This document shows positions 1 to 7,313 of a stretch of 34,441 nt of DNA, piece by piece. Where the stretch lies: assembly GCA_012521105.1 (NCBI GenBank), contig JAAYNA010000094.1:1-34441 (forward strand), read 5' to 3'. The DNA is from Clostridiaceae bacterium. Its GTDB lineage: Bacteria > Bacillota > Clostridia > DSM-8532. Under the pieces are notes generated by a model that was not told the origin of the DNA, did not search any database, and worked only from the letters and a program-made list of their open reading frames with translations. Both the position numbers and the translations under genes were made by a program. The first letter of the stretch is position 1; each line of letters starts with the position of its first letter.

Positions 1-88
1 GTTTAGAGTCTACCTATAAGGAATTGAAACTTGTTCTGATAAACCCGGCAACCCCGGGACTATTCGTTTAGAGTCTACCTATAAGGAA
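1..88 (+). CRISPR. Trailer end of a CRISPR array, repeat family A
   Basis: A complete 30-nt repeat at 1-30 begins GTTTAGAGTC and ends GGAATTGAAAC. It is followed by a 35-nt spacer (31-65) and a second repeat copy from 66. That copy is identical for 23 bases (66-88) and then diverges, losing the ATTGAAAC 3' handle. Decay of the last repeat marks the distal (trailer) end, so the array is read on the plus strand with its leader and most spacers left of the window. No cas genes flank it here. The repeat is unrelated in sequence to the one at the right edge of the window, so the genome carries at least two repeat families. Confidence 0.85.
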
Positions 89-204
89 AAACAGTATATA
101 ATAAGCGGCATGCAAGAAGGCAGGCTGTAGGAGATTTTTGAGCTCATACATGGAAGAATTTGGGTTAGCGATTTAATATTCCAGTCTGCAGGGGTATATA
201 CACC

Positions 205-396
205 TCAATCAAGCCCATGCTTTTTGCTTTCTTTATGTTTTTTGCGTTGCTTTACGCACTCGGTCAGCAAATACTCAATTTGTCCATTTAATGAACGAAA
301 ATCGTCCTGAGCCCAGGCAACCAACTCCTCCCAAAGGGAAGAAGATATCCGTAAAATCAATTGTTTCCTTGACTTCTTATTATCTTCCATCATCAT
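205..396 (-). CDS. Small ribbon-helix-helix (Arc/MetJ-type) protein
   Basis: A 63-residue basic protein with the layout of a ribbon-helix-helix DNA-binding fold: a short beta strand (KQLILRIS), helix A (SSLWEELVAWAQDDF) and helix B (SLNGQIEYLLTECVKQ), then a Lys/Arg-rich tail. It sits directly downstream of the SPFH gene on the same strand and is surely co-transcribed. Three consecutive ATG codons lie at 396-388, and an in-frame TTG at 411 would begin 2 nt after the SPFH stop. No start has a strong ribosome-binding site; I chose the first ATG. The fold suggests a small DNA-binding regulator, possibly of its own operon, but the target is unknown. Some databases label such proteins as antitoxins; no toxin gene is present beside it. 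Confidence 0.72.
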   Translation of the reverse strand: MMMEDNKKSRKQLILRISSSLWEELVAWAQDDFRSLNGQIEYLLTECVKQRKKHKESKKHGLD

Positions 397-413
397 CCCG
401 TCTTCTGACAATG

Positions 414-1454
414 CTAGTATAAAGAGCCACTGTTAACGATTGGCTGAGCATCCCTGTTTCCACAGAGAACAACCAATAAATTACTGACCATTGCTGCTTT
501 TCTTTCTTCATCAAGGTCTACAACATTGTTTTCACTTAGTTTGGCAAGAGCCATTTCCACCATTCCAACTGCTCCCTCAACAATCATCTGTCTTGCGTCA
601 ATTATAGCTGAGGCCTGCTGTCTCTGAAGCATTGCAGAAGCAATCTCAGGAGCGTATGCAAGATGGGTAATTCGGGCTTCTATAATTTCAAGACCTGCAA
701 TATCTACTCTTGCTTGAAGTTCATCTTTTATCTTTTCTGCAACTTCATTGCTGCTACCGCGTAGAGATTTTTCATTTTGGTCTTCAGACGATGTATCGTA
801 AGGGTAAAGTCGGACAATATTTCTCAATGCGGCGTCGCACTGAATGGACAGGTATTCCTTATAGTTGTCCACGTTAAAGACTGCTTTTACTGTGTTAACA
901 ACCCTCCAGATAACAACAACTCCGACAATTACAGGATTCCCTAACCGATCATTGATCTTCTGCTTCTCGTTGTTTAGTGTCATAGTTTTAAGTGATATTT
1001 TTTTAGATAATGTGGGTATAGTGATTGACTGAGACATTATGTTAGAAGCTACTGCTGCCTTTTCATCAACAATAGTACCTGAAGATAAATTAGTACCTGC
1101 TGCAGGATTTACAGCAGTTACAAAGGGGTTTACAAAGAAAAATCCTTCATCCTTAAGAGTACCATAGTATTTGCCAAAAAGAGTTAACACAAGAGCCTCA
1201 TTGGGCTTAAGTACCTTAAGTCCTGCAAACATGATCGGACCCATGAGAAAACCATATAGAGCTCCTGCTATAATTAGTACTACGCCCAAAGCAATATTTG
1301 AGTTATTATTGGTGATTATAATGCCACAGATAAAAATTGCTATGGACGCAAATATCAAAACAGTATTCAATAAAAGCATTGCCATGCCATTTCTGCTTTT
1401 TGCAGGAATTTCTTCATATTGCATATTATTATCATTCGGTATATTTTTTGGCAT
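414..1454 (-). CDS. SPFH/band 7 (stomatin-like) membrane protein
   Basis: A 346-residue protein with two adjacent hydrophobic segments near the N-terminus (about residues 25-47 and 53-76), followed by an SPFH domain beginning near residue 80 (KPNEALVLTLFGKYYGTL, then GFFFVNPF) and a helical region containing RQQASAIIDARQMIVEGAVGM, which is typical of flotillin/stomatin-like scaffold proteins. Such proteins oligomerise in the membrane and organise other membrane proteins; the specific partner here is unknown. The start ATG has a strong ribosome-binding site (AAAGGAGGT, 6 nt spacing). The ribbon-helix-helix gene follows after 2-20 nt, depending on its start. A good sigma-A promoter lies about 70 nt upstream. 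Confidence 0.85.
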   Translation of the reverse strand: MPKNIPNDNNMQYEEIPAKSRNGMAMLLLNTVLIFASIAIFICGIIITNNNSNIALGVVLIIAGALYGFLMGPIMFAGLKVLKPNEALVLTLFGKYYGTLKDEGFFFVNPFVTAVNPAAGTNLSSGTIVDEKAAVASNIMSQSITIPTLSKKISLKTMTLNNEKQKINDRLGNPVIVGVVVIWRVVNTVKAVFNVDNYKEYLSIQCDAALRNIVRLYPYDTSSEDQNEKSLRGSSNEVAEKIKDELQARVDIAGLEIIEARITHLAYAPEIASAMLQRQQASAIIDARQMIVEGAVGMVEMALAKLSENNVVDLDEERKAAMVSNLLVVLCGNRDAQPIVNSGSLY

Positions 1455-1499
1455 ACAAAGACCTCCTTTTATTGGTTAATATATTTATGATATCAATTA

Positions 1500-1516
1500 G
1501 ATACTACTATAGTATC
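1500..1516. promoter_or_regulatory. Operator-like palindrome at the SPFH transcription start
   Basis: A perfect inverted repeat, GATACTA-CTA-TAGTATC, lies immediately downstream of the predicted -10 box, where a bound repressor would block initiation. The regulator is unknown; the co-transcribed ribbon-helix-helix protein is one candidate (inference). Confidence 0.45.
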
Positions 1517-1522
1517 ATTTAT

Positions 1523-1551
1523 ATAATAATCAATTCACCAAAATATGTCAA
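1523..1551 (-). promoter_or_regulatory. Promoter of the SPFH operon
   Basis: On the minus strand TTGACA (1551-1546) is followed after 17 nt by TATTAT (1528-1523), a near-consensus sigma-A promoter. Transcription should start near 1516, giving a leader of about 60 nt. Confidence 0.7.
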
Positions 1552-1688
1552 CATATGTTAATAAAAAACTAATTTGAAGCATTCTTCTAAGATTTCCAGT
1601 GGCTATCATTAATTGCTTTTATGTCTTACCTGGGAGTAATTGAATAATTTTTTAATATATCCTGCGAAGAAATTATTTTATCTCTTCT

Positions 1689-1720
1689 TTTAGAGAAGCT
1701 TACCTTAAAGGAATTGAAAC
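1689..1720 (+). repeat. Solitary degenerate CRISPR repeat, family A
   Basis: The block contains TTTAGAG, then five unrelated bases where the array repeat has two, then TACCTTAAAGGAATTGAAAC. Those last 20 bases match the final 20 of the 1-30 array repeat except for an AT-to-TA swap inside the loop. The small CCT/AGG stem and the 3' handle ATTGAAAC are intact. No second repeat lies within spacer distance. A hairpin with 8-bp arms TTCCTGAA/TTCAGGAA (1732-1750) begins 12 nt downstream. It is either a relic of the nearby array or a crRNA-like RNA gene. Confidence 0.7.
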
Positions 1721-1855
1721 TGTTTATTGACTTCCTGAATTTTTCAGGAATAGAAAAACAGGTTATCCCGAAAAATAAGTATGAAACATGAGTTTTGCAC
1801 AAAAAAATGTGCTTATTTACCTGAAAGATTGTAAAAAAAACAAAATAAAATTTTA

Positions 1856-1884
1856 TTGATAAATATTTAACAATGTGGTAATAT
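1856..1884 (+). promoter_or_regulatory. Promoter of the SDR gene
   Basis: TTGATA (1856-1861), 17-nt spacer, TAATAT (1879-1884). The start is expected near 1891, about 45 nt before the ATG. Confidence 0.7.
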
Positions 1885-1898
1885 TAAAATAACATAAA

Positions 1899-1916
1899 GT
1901 GTTAATAATTTAACAA
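1899..1916. promoter_or_regulatory. Rex-like operator upstream of the SDR gene
   Basis: The sequence GTGTTAA-TAAT-TTAACAA matches 13 of the 14 fixed positions of the clostridial Rex consensus TTGTTAANNNNTTAACAA. Rex is the NADH-sensing redox repressor of Gram-positive bacteria. The site lies just downstream of the predicted transcription start and upstream of the ribosome-binding site, a repressing position. Confidence 0.65.
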
Positions 1917-1935
1917 ACTTAGGGGGGCTATAAAT

Positions 1936-2709
1936 ATGGCAAATATAAATATTTTTGATTTAACAGGCAGGGTAGCAGTAGTTACAGGAGCATCATCGGG
2001 TCTTGGGGCTCAAATGGCTAAAGCTTTTGCTAGACAGGGAGCAGACGTAGTTATTATGGCAAGACGCCTTGAAAGATTAGAAAAACTTGCCGAAGAAATT
2101 AGGGCGTTAGGTGTAAAATGTCTGCCTGTTCGTTGCGATGTAACAGACACAGAAGCTATTAAGAAGGCTGCTGAAACTGTAGAAAAAGAATTTGGTAAAG
2201 TAGACATATTGGTAAACAATGCCGGCGGCGGACATGTAGGTCCTGCAGAAGAAACCACAGATGAGCAATGGGCCGGTGTTGTAGAACTTGATTTGAACGG
2301 TGTGTTTAAAGTTGCTCGTGAATTTGGAAAAATTATGATTAAAAATAAATATGGACGCATTATTAACATTTCTTCGATGTATGGGCTTGTTGGAAATACT
2401 GCTCTTCCAAGCGCAGGCTATCATGCAGCAAAGGGCGGGGTTGTAAACTTTACCAGGGCTCTTGCAGCAGAGTGGGCAAAGTATGGAATTAACGTTAACT
2501 GCATTTGTCCCGGATATTTTGCAACCGAGTTAACAATTGATACTCTTAACACCGAATCTTTTACAAATTATATGAAAGCCACCGTGCCACTTGGACGTTA
2601 CGGTAAGGAAGGGGAATTGGATTCAACTGCAATATATCTTGCATCCGATGCTTCAAGTTATGTAACCGGAGTTATTATTCCCGTTGATGGAGGATATACC
2701 TGCGTATAA
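1936..2709 (+). CDS. Short-chain dehydrogenase/reductase (SDR family)
   Basis: A 257-residue classical SDR, the usual length. Visible motifs are the cofactor loop TGASSGLG (17-24), NNAG (94-97), catalytic Ser in ISS (146-147), and YHAAK with Tyr162 and Lys166. The C-terminus ends SYVTGVIIPVDGG, as in NAD(P)-dependent sugar/polyol and 3-oxoacyl reductases. It resembles the gluconate 5-dehydrogenase and related branch, but the substrate cannot be read from sequence. It is monocistronic: strong AGGGGGG ribosome-binding site, own promoter, and an intrinsic terminator after the gene. The Rex-like operator suggests repression at high NAD+/NADH, fitting a role in re-oxidising NADH; this is inference. 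Confidence 0.85.
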   Translation: MANINIFDLTGRVAVVTGASSGLGAQMAKAFARQGADVVIMARRLERLEKLAEEIRALGVKCLPVRCDVTDTEAIKKAAETVEKEFGKVDILVNNAGGGHVGPAEETTDEQWAGVVELDLNGVFKVAREFGKIMIKNKYGRIINISSMYGLVGNTALPSAGYHAAKGGVVNFTRALAAEWAKYGINVNCICPGYFATELTIDTLNTESFTNYMKATVPLGRYGKEGELDSTAIYLASDASSYVTGVIIPVDGGYTCV

Positions 2710-2714
2710 AACAA

Positions 2715-2744
2715 ATAGTATAAAGGTTTTTAACTTTATACTAT
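2715..2744 (+). repeat. AT-rich hairpin after the SDR gene
   Basis: Inverted repeat with 11-bp arms ATAGTATAAAG / CTTTATACTAT and an 8-nt loop, just after the SDR stop codon. No T-tract follows. It may stabilise the mRNA 3' end or assist termination. Confidence 0.4.
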
Positions 2745-2775
2745 ATTATGTTCATATATTTCTGCTTTTACTAAG

Positions 2776-2813
2776 AGCAAAAAGCTCACCGTCAGGTGAG
2801 CTTTTTGCTTGGA
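2776..2813. terminator. Bidirectional intrinsic terminator between SDR and dinB
   Basis: A perfect 15-bp stem (2776-2790 with 2795-2809; arm core GCAAAAAGCTCACC) with the loop GTCA. Runs of A on the left and T on the right serve as U-tracts for both strands, so it can end the SDR transcript (plus) and the dinB transcript (minus). Confidence 0.85.
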
Positions 2814-2815
2814 TT

Positions 2816-4060
2816 TTACAGAATGGAAGACATCATCTTAAAATCTTCGATGACTCCACCGGTGATTGGAGACAGGCCGGAATTAATAAAAACAGATCTG
2901 ATTACCGACTTTGGGCCATATTTCATTCGTATTTCATCTATAGATTGATCCAAACGTCTTCTTCGCTCGTTCATAACATCAAACATCGACATTTGAAGCA
3001 AGTTATTCGGAACCAGCTCTGAAACGTGAACACCCATTCCACGTAGTGCTTCTCCTGCCCACATTTCTTCCATCAATTGCAAAGCACGGTTAAAAATTTG
3101 ATATGTGTCGTCGGTAGCCACAGTATATTTTCTTTGGTGGGATCTTCCGCTTAAATTTGTATTTCTGAGATATACCGAGACCAGTTTTGCACAGTAACCT
3201 GCCTGGCGAAGCCTCATACCAACCATTTCACATAATGATAGAAGCACTTTCCTGGCCTCGTCCATTGAATCCACATCAAAGGGGATTGTGGTTGAATTTC
3301 CAATGCCTTTAATTGGGGGACGGGCATCCTCGGAAACAGGACTGCTTTCCATACCGTTTGCATAATCCTGGATTAGCTTACCCCAACTTTTAAGATGGTA
3401 TTTTAATAAATCGGGATTAGCCCGTGCCAAATCACCAATCGTGAAAATATTAAGGCGGTATAACTTCGGCGCAGTAGCAGGGCCTACCATAAAAAGCTCA
3501 CGAACAGGTAAGGGCCACATTTTTTCTTTTATTTCATCGGGGAAAAGAGTATGGACCAGATCAGGCTTTTTCAACTCACTTGCCATTTTAGCCAGAAGCT
3601 TGTTGCTGGATATGCCTACATTAACGGTAAACCCCAGTTCCTTTTTTATTTTGTTTTTCAGCTTATGGGCTGCTTCTACAGGCTCACCGTGAACGGCCTC
3701 CATGCCTGTATAGTCGAGGAAGGCCTCATCGATACTATATACCTGTATTTTGGGCGAGAAATCACGCATAATGTTTATCATAGCGTTATGACACATCATG
3801 TAAAGCTCGTACCGTACAGGAACCACAACCAGGTTAGGACATTTCTTGCGGGCAGTATACAAGGCTTCTCCGGTTTTTATTGAATATTTTTTTGCGGGAA
3901 TACTTCTGGCCAGTACAATGCCATGACGGCTTTGTTCGTCTCCGCCAACAACCGATGGTATATTACGTAAGTCAACAGTATCGCCTTTTTGAAGGCGATA
4001 CGCAGCTTCCCAGCTTAAATAGGCACTATTGGCATCAATATGCATTATAATTCTATTCAT
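2816..4060 (-). CDS. dinB: Y-family DNA polymerase (DinB/UmuC-like, Pol IV)
   Basis: A 414-residue Y-family translesion polymerase of usual length. The N-terminal palm begins MHIDANSAYLSWEAA (Asp9 binds metal), with the second catalytic pair in YSIDEAFLDYTG (Asp111, Glu112). A helix-hairpin-helix-like region (LFMVGPATAPKLYRLNIFTI) and a little-finger domain follow. I started at the ATG at 4060 because it is preceded by GGGGGGAGA at proper spacing and begins the conserved MNRIIMHID; an ATG 51 nt upstream lacks both. An SOS box lies about 35 nt upstream, so the gene is expected to be LexA-repressed and induced by DNA damage. It could equally be called a UvrX/UmuC-type Gram-positive polymerase. 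Confidence 0.9.
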   Translation of the reverse strand: MNRIIMHIDANSAYLSWEAAYRLQKGDTVDLRNIPSVVGGDEQSRHGIVLARSIPAKKYSIKTGEALYTARKKCPNLVVVPVRYELYMMCHNAMINIMRDFSPKIQVYSIDEAFLDYTGMEAVHGEPVEAAHKLKNKIKKELGFTVNVGISSNKLLAKMASELKKPDLVHTLFPDEIKEKMWPLPVRELFMVGPATAPKLYRLNIFTIGDLARANPDLLKYHLKSWGKLIQDYANGMESSPVSEDARPPIKGIGNSTTIPFDVDSMDEARKVLLSLCEMVGMRLRQAGYCAKLVSVYLRNTNLSGRSHQRKYTVATDDTYQIFNRALQLMEEMWAGEALRGMGVHVSELVPNNLLQMSMFDVMNERRRRLDQSIDEIRMKYGPKSVIRSVFINSGLSPITGGVIEDFKMMSSIL

Positions 4061-4092
4061 ATTTTGGTCTCCCCCCAATATTATTTTAAAAC

Positions 4093-4106
4093 AGAACATA
4101 TGTTCT
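4093..4106. promoter_or_regulatory. SOS (LexA/DinR) box upstream of dinB
   Basis: Perfect palindrome AGAACATATGTTCT, containing the Gram-positive LexA core GAAC-N4-GTTC. A TATAAT -10 box for the minus strand lies at 4122-4117, so the box sits at the predicted transcription start. Confidence 0.85.
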
Positions 4107-4291
4107 TTCAAATATTATTATATGGTAAAGCGGGTATTTCTATTCCAATTCTGCTGATAGGCTTAAAATATCATGTTAAAAGACGTGTAAGTCTTGAAAT
4201 ATACCGAAATGGTATTATATAATTACATAAATATCTGCAGGTTTAAATCATTATGTAAATAGACAATGCTACCAAAACTGTTACATAATTA

Positions 4292-4300
4292 TGATATAAT
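4292..4300 (+). promoter_or_regulatory. Extended -10 promoter of trpS
   Basis: TGATATAAT combines an extended -10 (TGn) with TATAAT at 4295-4300; the -35 is poor. The resulting leader is only about 30 nt, too short for the T-box riboswitch seen before trpS in some Firmicutes. Confidence 0.55.
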
Positions 4301-4337
4301 AAAGCTGATTTGTATGATTATGGAGGCATGAAAAATA

Positions 4338-5423
4338 ATGAAAAAAGTAATTTTAACGGGTGATAGACCAACCGGAAAACTGCATCTTGGTCATTATGTA
4401 GGTTCACTGAGGCAAAGGGTTGAACTGCAGAATTCCGGAGAATATGATGAAATCTTTATTATGATAGCTGACGCCCAGGCACTTACCGACAATGCCGAAA
4501 ATCCCGAAAAGATACGTCAAAATATTGTGGAAGTGGCATTGGATTATTTGTCCTGCGGGCTGGATCCTGAAAAATCTGTTATTCACATTCAGTCTCAGAT
4601 ACCCGAGCTGTTTGAATTGACTGTTTATTATATGAATCTGGTCACAGTTTCAAGGCTTCAGCGAAATCCTACAGTTAAGTCGGAAATCCAGCTAAGAAAT
4701 TTTGAAGCAAGTATTCCTGTTGGTTTCTTAGCATATCCAATCAGCCAGGCTGCAGATATAACTGCTTTTAAAGCCACCGCAGTACCTTGTGGTGAGGATC
4801 AGCAGCCAATGCTGGAGCAAACAAGGGAAATTGTGAGAAAGTTCAATTCAATATACGGCGAAACATTGATTGAGCCTGAAATTCTTTTACCCGATAACAA
4901 GGCTTGCCTGAGACTGCCGGGTACCGATGGTAAGGCCAAAATGAGCAAGTCATTGAATAACTGTATTTATTTATCAGATACGGCAGATGAAGTAAGGAAA
5001 AAGGTTATGGGGATGTATACCGATCCTAATCACCTGAGGGTATCGGATCCGGGCCAGGTTGAAGGTAATCCGGTATTCACTTATCTTGATGCTTTTTGCA
5101 GGGACGAGCAGTTTGAAAGGTACCTTCCCGAATATCAAAACCTGGACGAAATGAAGGCACATTATAGAAGGGGAGGCCTTGGCGATGTTAAAGTTAAGAA
5201 GTTCCTGAATTCCGTTTTGCAGGAAGAGCTGGAACCTATACGAAACAGAAGAAAGGAATTTGAGAAAGACATACCATATGTCTATGAAGTTCTCAAAAAG
5301 GGCACCGAGGCAGCCAGGGAAGTTGCGGCAGGTACACTAGCCGATGTAAAGAAGGCAATGAAAATTAACTATTTTGATGATTTAGAGTTGATTAATGAAC
5401 ATATAAGGAAATTTTCCAAATAG
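4338..5423 (+). CDS. trpS: Tryptophanyl-tRNA synthetase
   Basis: A 361-residue class I aminoacyl-tRNA synthetase that charges tRNA-Trp with tryptophan using ATP. The HIGH-type signature is [13 protein letters not shown] (HLGH at 16-19). GEDQQPML is the Trp-binding-region motif, and KMSKS is at 201-205. The C-terminal helical anticodon-binding part ends in [13 protein letters not shown]. It is slightly longer than Bacillus-type TrpRS and resembles the second bacterial TrpRS subgroup; whether the genome has another copy cannot be seen. Ribosome-binding site GGAGG. It is flanked by its own promoter and appears monocistronic. Confidence 0.93.
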   Translation: MKKVILTGDRPTGKLHLGHYVGSLRQRVELQNSGEYDEIFIMIADAQALTDNAENPEKIRQNIVEVALDYLSCGLDPEKSVIHIQSQIPELFELTVYYMNLVTVSRLQRNPTVKSEIQLRNFEASIPVGFLAYPISQAADITAFKATAVPCGEDQQPMLEQTREIVRKFNSIYGETLIEPEILLPDNKACLRLPGTDGKAKMSKSLNNCIYLSDTADEVRKKVMGMYTDPNHLRVSDPGQVEGNPVFTYLDAFCRDEQFERYLPEYQNLDEMKAHYRRGGLGDVKVKKFLNSVLQEELEPIRNRRKEFEKDIPYVYEVLKKGTEAAREVAAGTLADVKKAMKINYFDDLELINEHIRKFSK

Positions 5424-5447
5424 TATATATCTTCGGGAAAAGAAAAC

Positions 5448-5467
5448 AAAAGATATTTTTATCTTTT
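5448..5467 (+). terminator. Weak AT-rich hairpin after trpS
   Basis: Seven-bp arms AAAAGAT / ATCTTTT around a T-rich loop, with no GC-rich core and only a few following T residues. It is at best a weak terminator of trpS. Confidence 0.3.
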
Positions 5468-5474
5468 ATATTAT

Positions 5475-5492
5475 TTGTTAAAATGTTAACAT
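5475..5492. promoter_or_regulatory. Second Rex-like operator, upstream of the acyl-CoA ligase
   Basis: TTGTTAA-AATG-TTAACAT matches 13 of the 14 fixed positions of TTGTTAANNNNTTAACAA. It sits immediately upstream of a TATAAT (5495-5500), so a bound repressor would cover a promoter. It lies 176 nt before the ligase start codon, ahead of a second promoter. Confidence 0.55.
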
Positions 5493-5530
5493 AATATAAT
5501 CTACGGTGCCTTTGAAAATATAGGGCAAAA

Positions 5531-5563
5531 GTGCATAAATAAAAGGAAATGGTCATTATGCAC
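5531..5563. promoter_or_regulatory. Widely spaced inverted repeat just upstream of the ligase -35 box
   Basis: Perfect 8-bp arms GTGCATAA (5531-5538) and TTATGCAC (5556-5563), with centres 25 bp apart, end 2 nt before the -35 element of the promoter at 5566-5594. The placement suits a dimeric activator; its identity is unknown. Confidence 0.45.
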
Positions 5564-5565
5564 TA

Positions 5566-5594
5566 TTGATTAACTGTAACAATTGTCCTATAAT
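5566..5594 (+). promoter_or_regulatory. Promoter of the acyl-CoA ligase gene
   Basis: TTGATT (5566-5571), 17-nt spacer, TATAAT (5589-5594); predicted leader of about 65 nt. Confidence 0.7.
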
Positions 5595-5667
5595 GTTATT
5601 TAAATTGTAGTATTGAAGCACGGTAGAAAGAACAAATCATAAACGGGTAGAACGGGAGGATGGTAGA

Positions 5668-7302
5668 ATGCCTATTACTGAATTTTTAGAGCGCAATGCC
5701 AGGCTTTATGGTAATGAAAAATGCCTGACCGAAATAAATATGGACCTTCAGGAAAGGGATAATGTTACCTGGCTTGATTATGAGCTTATAGAGAACAATC
5801 CTGCCGGTGAATACCGCAGAGACATGACGTGGCGTGTATTTGATGAAAAGGCTAACAGGCTTGCCAATTTATTAATAAAAAGAGGAATAAAAAAAGGAGA
5901 TAAGGTGGCCATCCTGTTAATGAATTGTCTTGAATGGCTCCCTATCTATTTCGGTATATTAAAAGCCGGTGCAATAGCGGTGCCATTAAATTTCAGGTAT
6001 ACAGCTGAGGAAATAAAATATTGTCTTAATTTATCAGATACTGTTGCATTAATTTTTGGTCCTGAATTTATTGGACGTATGGAAGCAATTTATCATGATA
6101 TACCGAACGTAAAAATGCTTTTTTATGCGGGGGAAAACAGGCCATCCTTCGCTGAAAGTTATGACAGGCTTACAGCTAATTGCCCGTCAGAAGCCCCGGG
6201 TGTGGAAATTACAGATGATGACGATGCTGTTATTTATTATTCTTCGGGTACAACAGGGTTTCCAAAAGCAATATTACATACGCACAGAAGCCTTATGTCG
6301 GCATGTTACACCGAGCAAAAACATCATGGCCAAACACGTGAAGATAATTTCCTTTGTATACCTCCGCTTTACCATACCGGCGCAAAAATGCACTGGTTTG
6401 GCAGCCTTATATCGGGAAGTAAGGCGGTGCTGCTTCGCGGTGTAAAGCCCGAATGGATCCTGAAAACTGTGTCTGAAGAGAAAATCACTATTGTGTGGCT
6501 TTTGGTTCCATGGGCTCAGGACATACTTGACGCCATTGAGCGGGGGGATGTAAACTTAAAGGATTACGACCTGTCTCATTGGCGGCTTATGCATATTGGT
6601 GCTCAGCCCGTACCACCCAGTTTAATTCATCGATGGAAGGAGCATTTTCCCAACCACCTTTATGACACAAACTACGGGCTTAGTGAATCAATTGGCCCGG
6701 GATGTGTGCATTTGGGTGTTGAAAATATACATAAAGTTGGTGCCATAGGAAAGCCTGGATACAATTGGGAAGTGAAAATAATTAATGAAGCCGGGCAACC
6801 GGTGCCTAAGGGTGAAATAGGTGAACTGGCTGTTAAAGGTCCCGGTGTTATGAAATGCTATTACAAGGATCAGAGAGCCACTGAGGCAGTTCTAAAAGAT
6901 GGCTGGCTATTAACCGGTGATATGGCGCGAATGGATGAAGATGGTTTCATTTACCTTGTTGACAGGAAAAAGGATGTTATTATTAGCGGTGGCGAAAATA
7001 TATACCCTGTTCAGGTTGAAGACTATTTACGTTCTCATGAAGGAATTAAGGATGTTGCGGTTATAGGGCTGCCCGATCGAAGGTTGGGAGAAATAGCAGC
7101 TGCGGTAATAGAAGCAAAGCCGGGCGTAACGCTAACCGAGAAGGATATAATAGAGTTTTGCCGGTCACTACCACGTTATAAACGCCCAAGAAAAATAATT
7201 TTTGACAAGGTTCCAAGAAATCCAACAGGTAAGATTGAAAAGCCACGGCTTAGAGAGAAGTATGGGGCAGCATGTTTAGTTGCTACCCAGACTCGAATGT
7301 AG
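5668..7302 (+). CDS. AMP-dependent acyl-CoA synthetase/ligase
   Basis: A 544-residue member of the ANL superfamily, full length. It activates a carboxylic acid as acyl-AMP and transfers it to CoA. Motifs: ATP-binding loop SSGTTGFPK (192-200), A5 motif YGLSES, GDMARMDEDGFIYLVDRKKD with the hinge Asp, ISGGENIYP, and the C-terminal catalytic Lys in NPTGKIEK (Lys522). The N-terminal layout (NRLANLLIKRGIKKGDKVAIL) is that of medium/long-chain or aromatic acyl-CoA ligases; the substrate cannot be fixed. Ribosome-binding site GGGAGGAT. The upstream region holds a Rex-like site and an inverted repeat. It is not in an operon, and a terminator follows. Confidence 0.88.
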   Translation: MPITEFLERNARLYGNEKCLTEINMDLQERDNVTWLDYELIENNPAGEYRRDMTWRVFDEKANRLANLLIKRGIKKGDKVAILLMNCLEWLPIYFGILKAGAIAVPLNFRYTAEEIKYCLNLSDTVALIFGPEFIGRMEAIYHDIPNVKMLFYAGENRPSFAESYDRLTANCPSEAPGVEITDDDDAVIYYSSGTTGFPKAILHTHRSLMSACYTEQKHHGQTREDNFLCIPPLYHTGAKMHWFGSLISGSKAVLLRGVKPEWILKTVSEEKITIVWLLVPWAQDILDAIERGDVNLKDYDLSHWRLMHIGAQPVPPSLIHRWKEHFPNHLYDTNYGLSESIGPGCVHLGVENIHKVGAIGKPGYNWEVKIINEAGQPVPKGEIGELAVKGPGVMKCYYKDQRATEAVLKDGWLLTGDMARMDEDGFIYLVDRKKDVIISGGENIYPVQVEDYLRSHEGIKDVAVIGLPDRRLGEIAAAVIEAKPGVTLTEKDIIEFCRSLPRYKRPRKIIFDKVPRNPTGKIEKPRLREKYGAACLVATQTRM

Positions 7303-7313
7303 TTAAAATAGAA

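Larger units (their letters stand above)
1455..1935. other. 480-bp intergenic region between divergent SPFH and SDR genes
   Basis: This gap holds the SPFH promoter and palindrome (1500-1551), a solitary degenerate family-A CRISPR repeat (1689-1720) followed by a short hairpin (1732-1750), and the SDR promoter with a Rex-like operator (1856-1916). I see no protein-coding gene in it. Confidence 0.7.

Noticed and set aside
1171-1561. Plus-strand open frames opposite the SPFH gene and its promoter
   Set aside because: Antisense to a clear coding sequence, no ribosome-binding site, and the translation resembles no protein family.
1850-1860. Partial match between the guide after the solitary family-A repeat (TGTTTATTGAC) and the SDR -35 region (TTTATTGA)
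   Set aside because: The first two seed positions mismatch and no plausible PAM precedes the site; an 8-mer of A and T is expected by chance here.
4112-4337. Possible T-box riboswitch before trpS
   Set aside because: The -10 box at 4295-4300 leaves only about 30 nt of leader, and no T-box sequence or antiterminator structure is visible.
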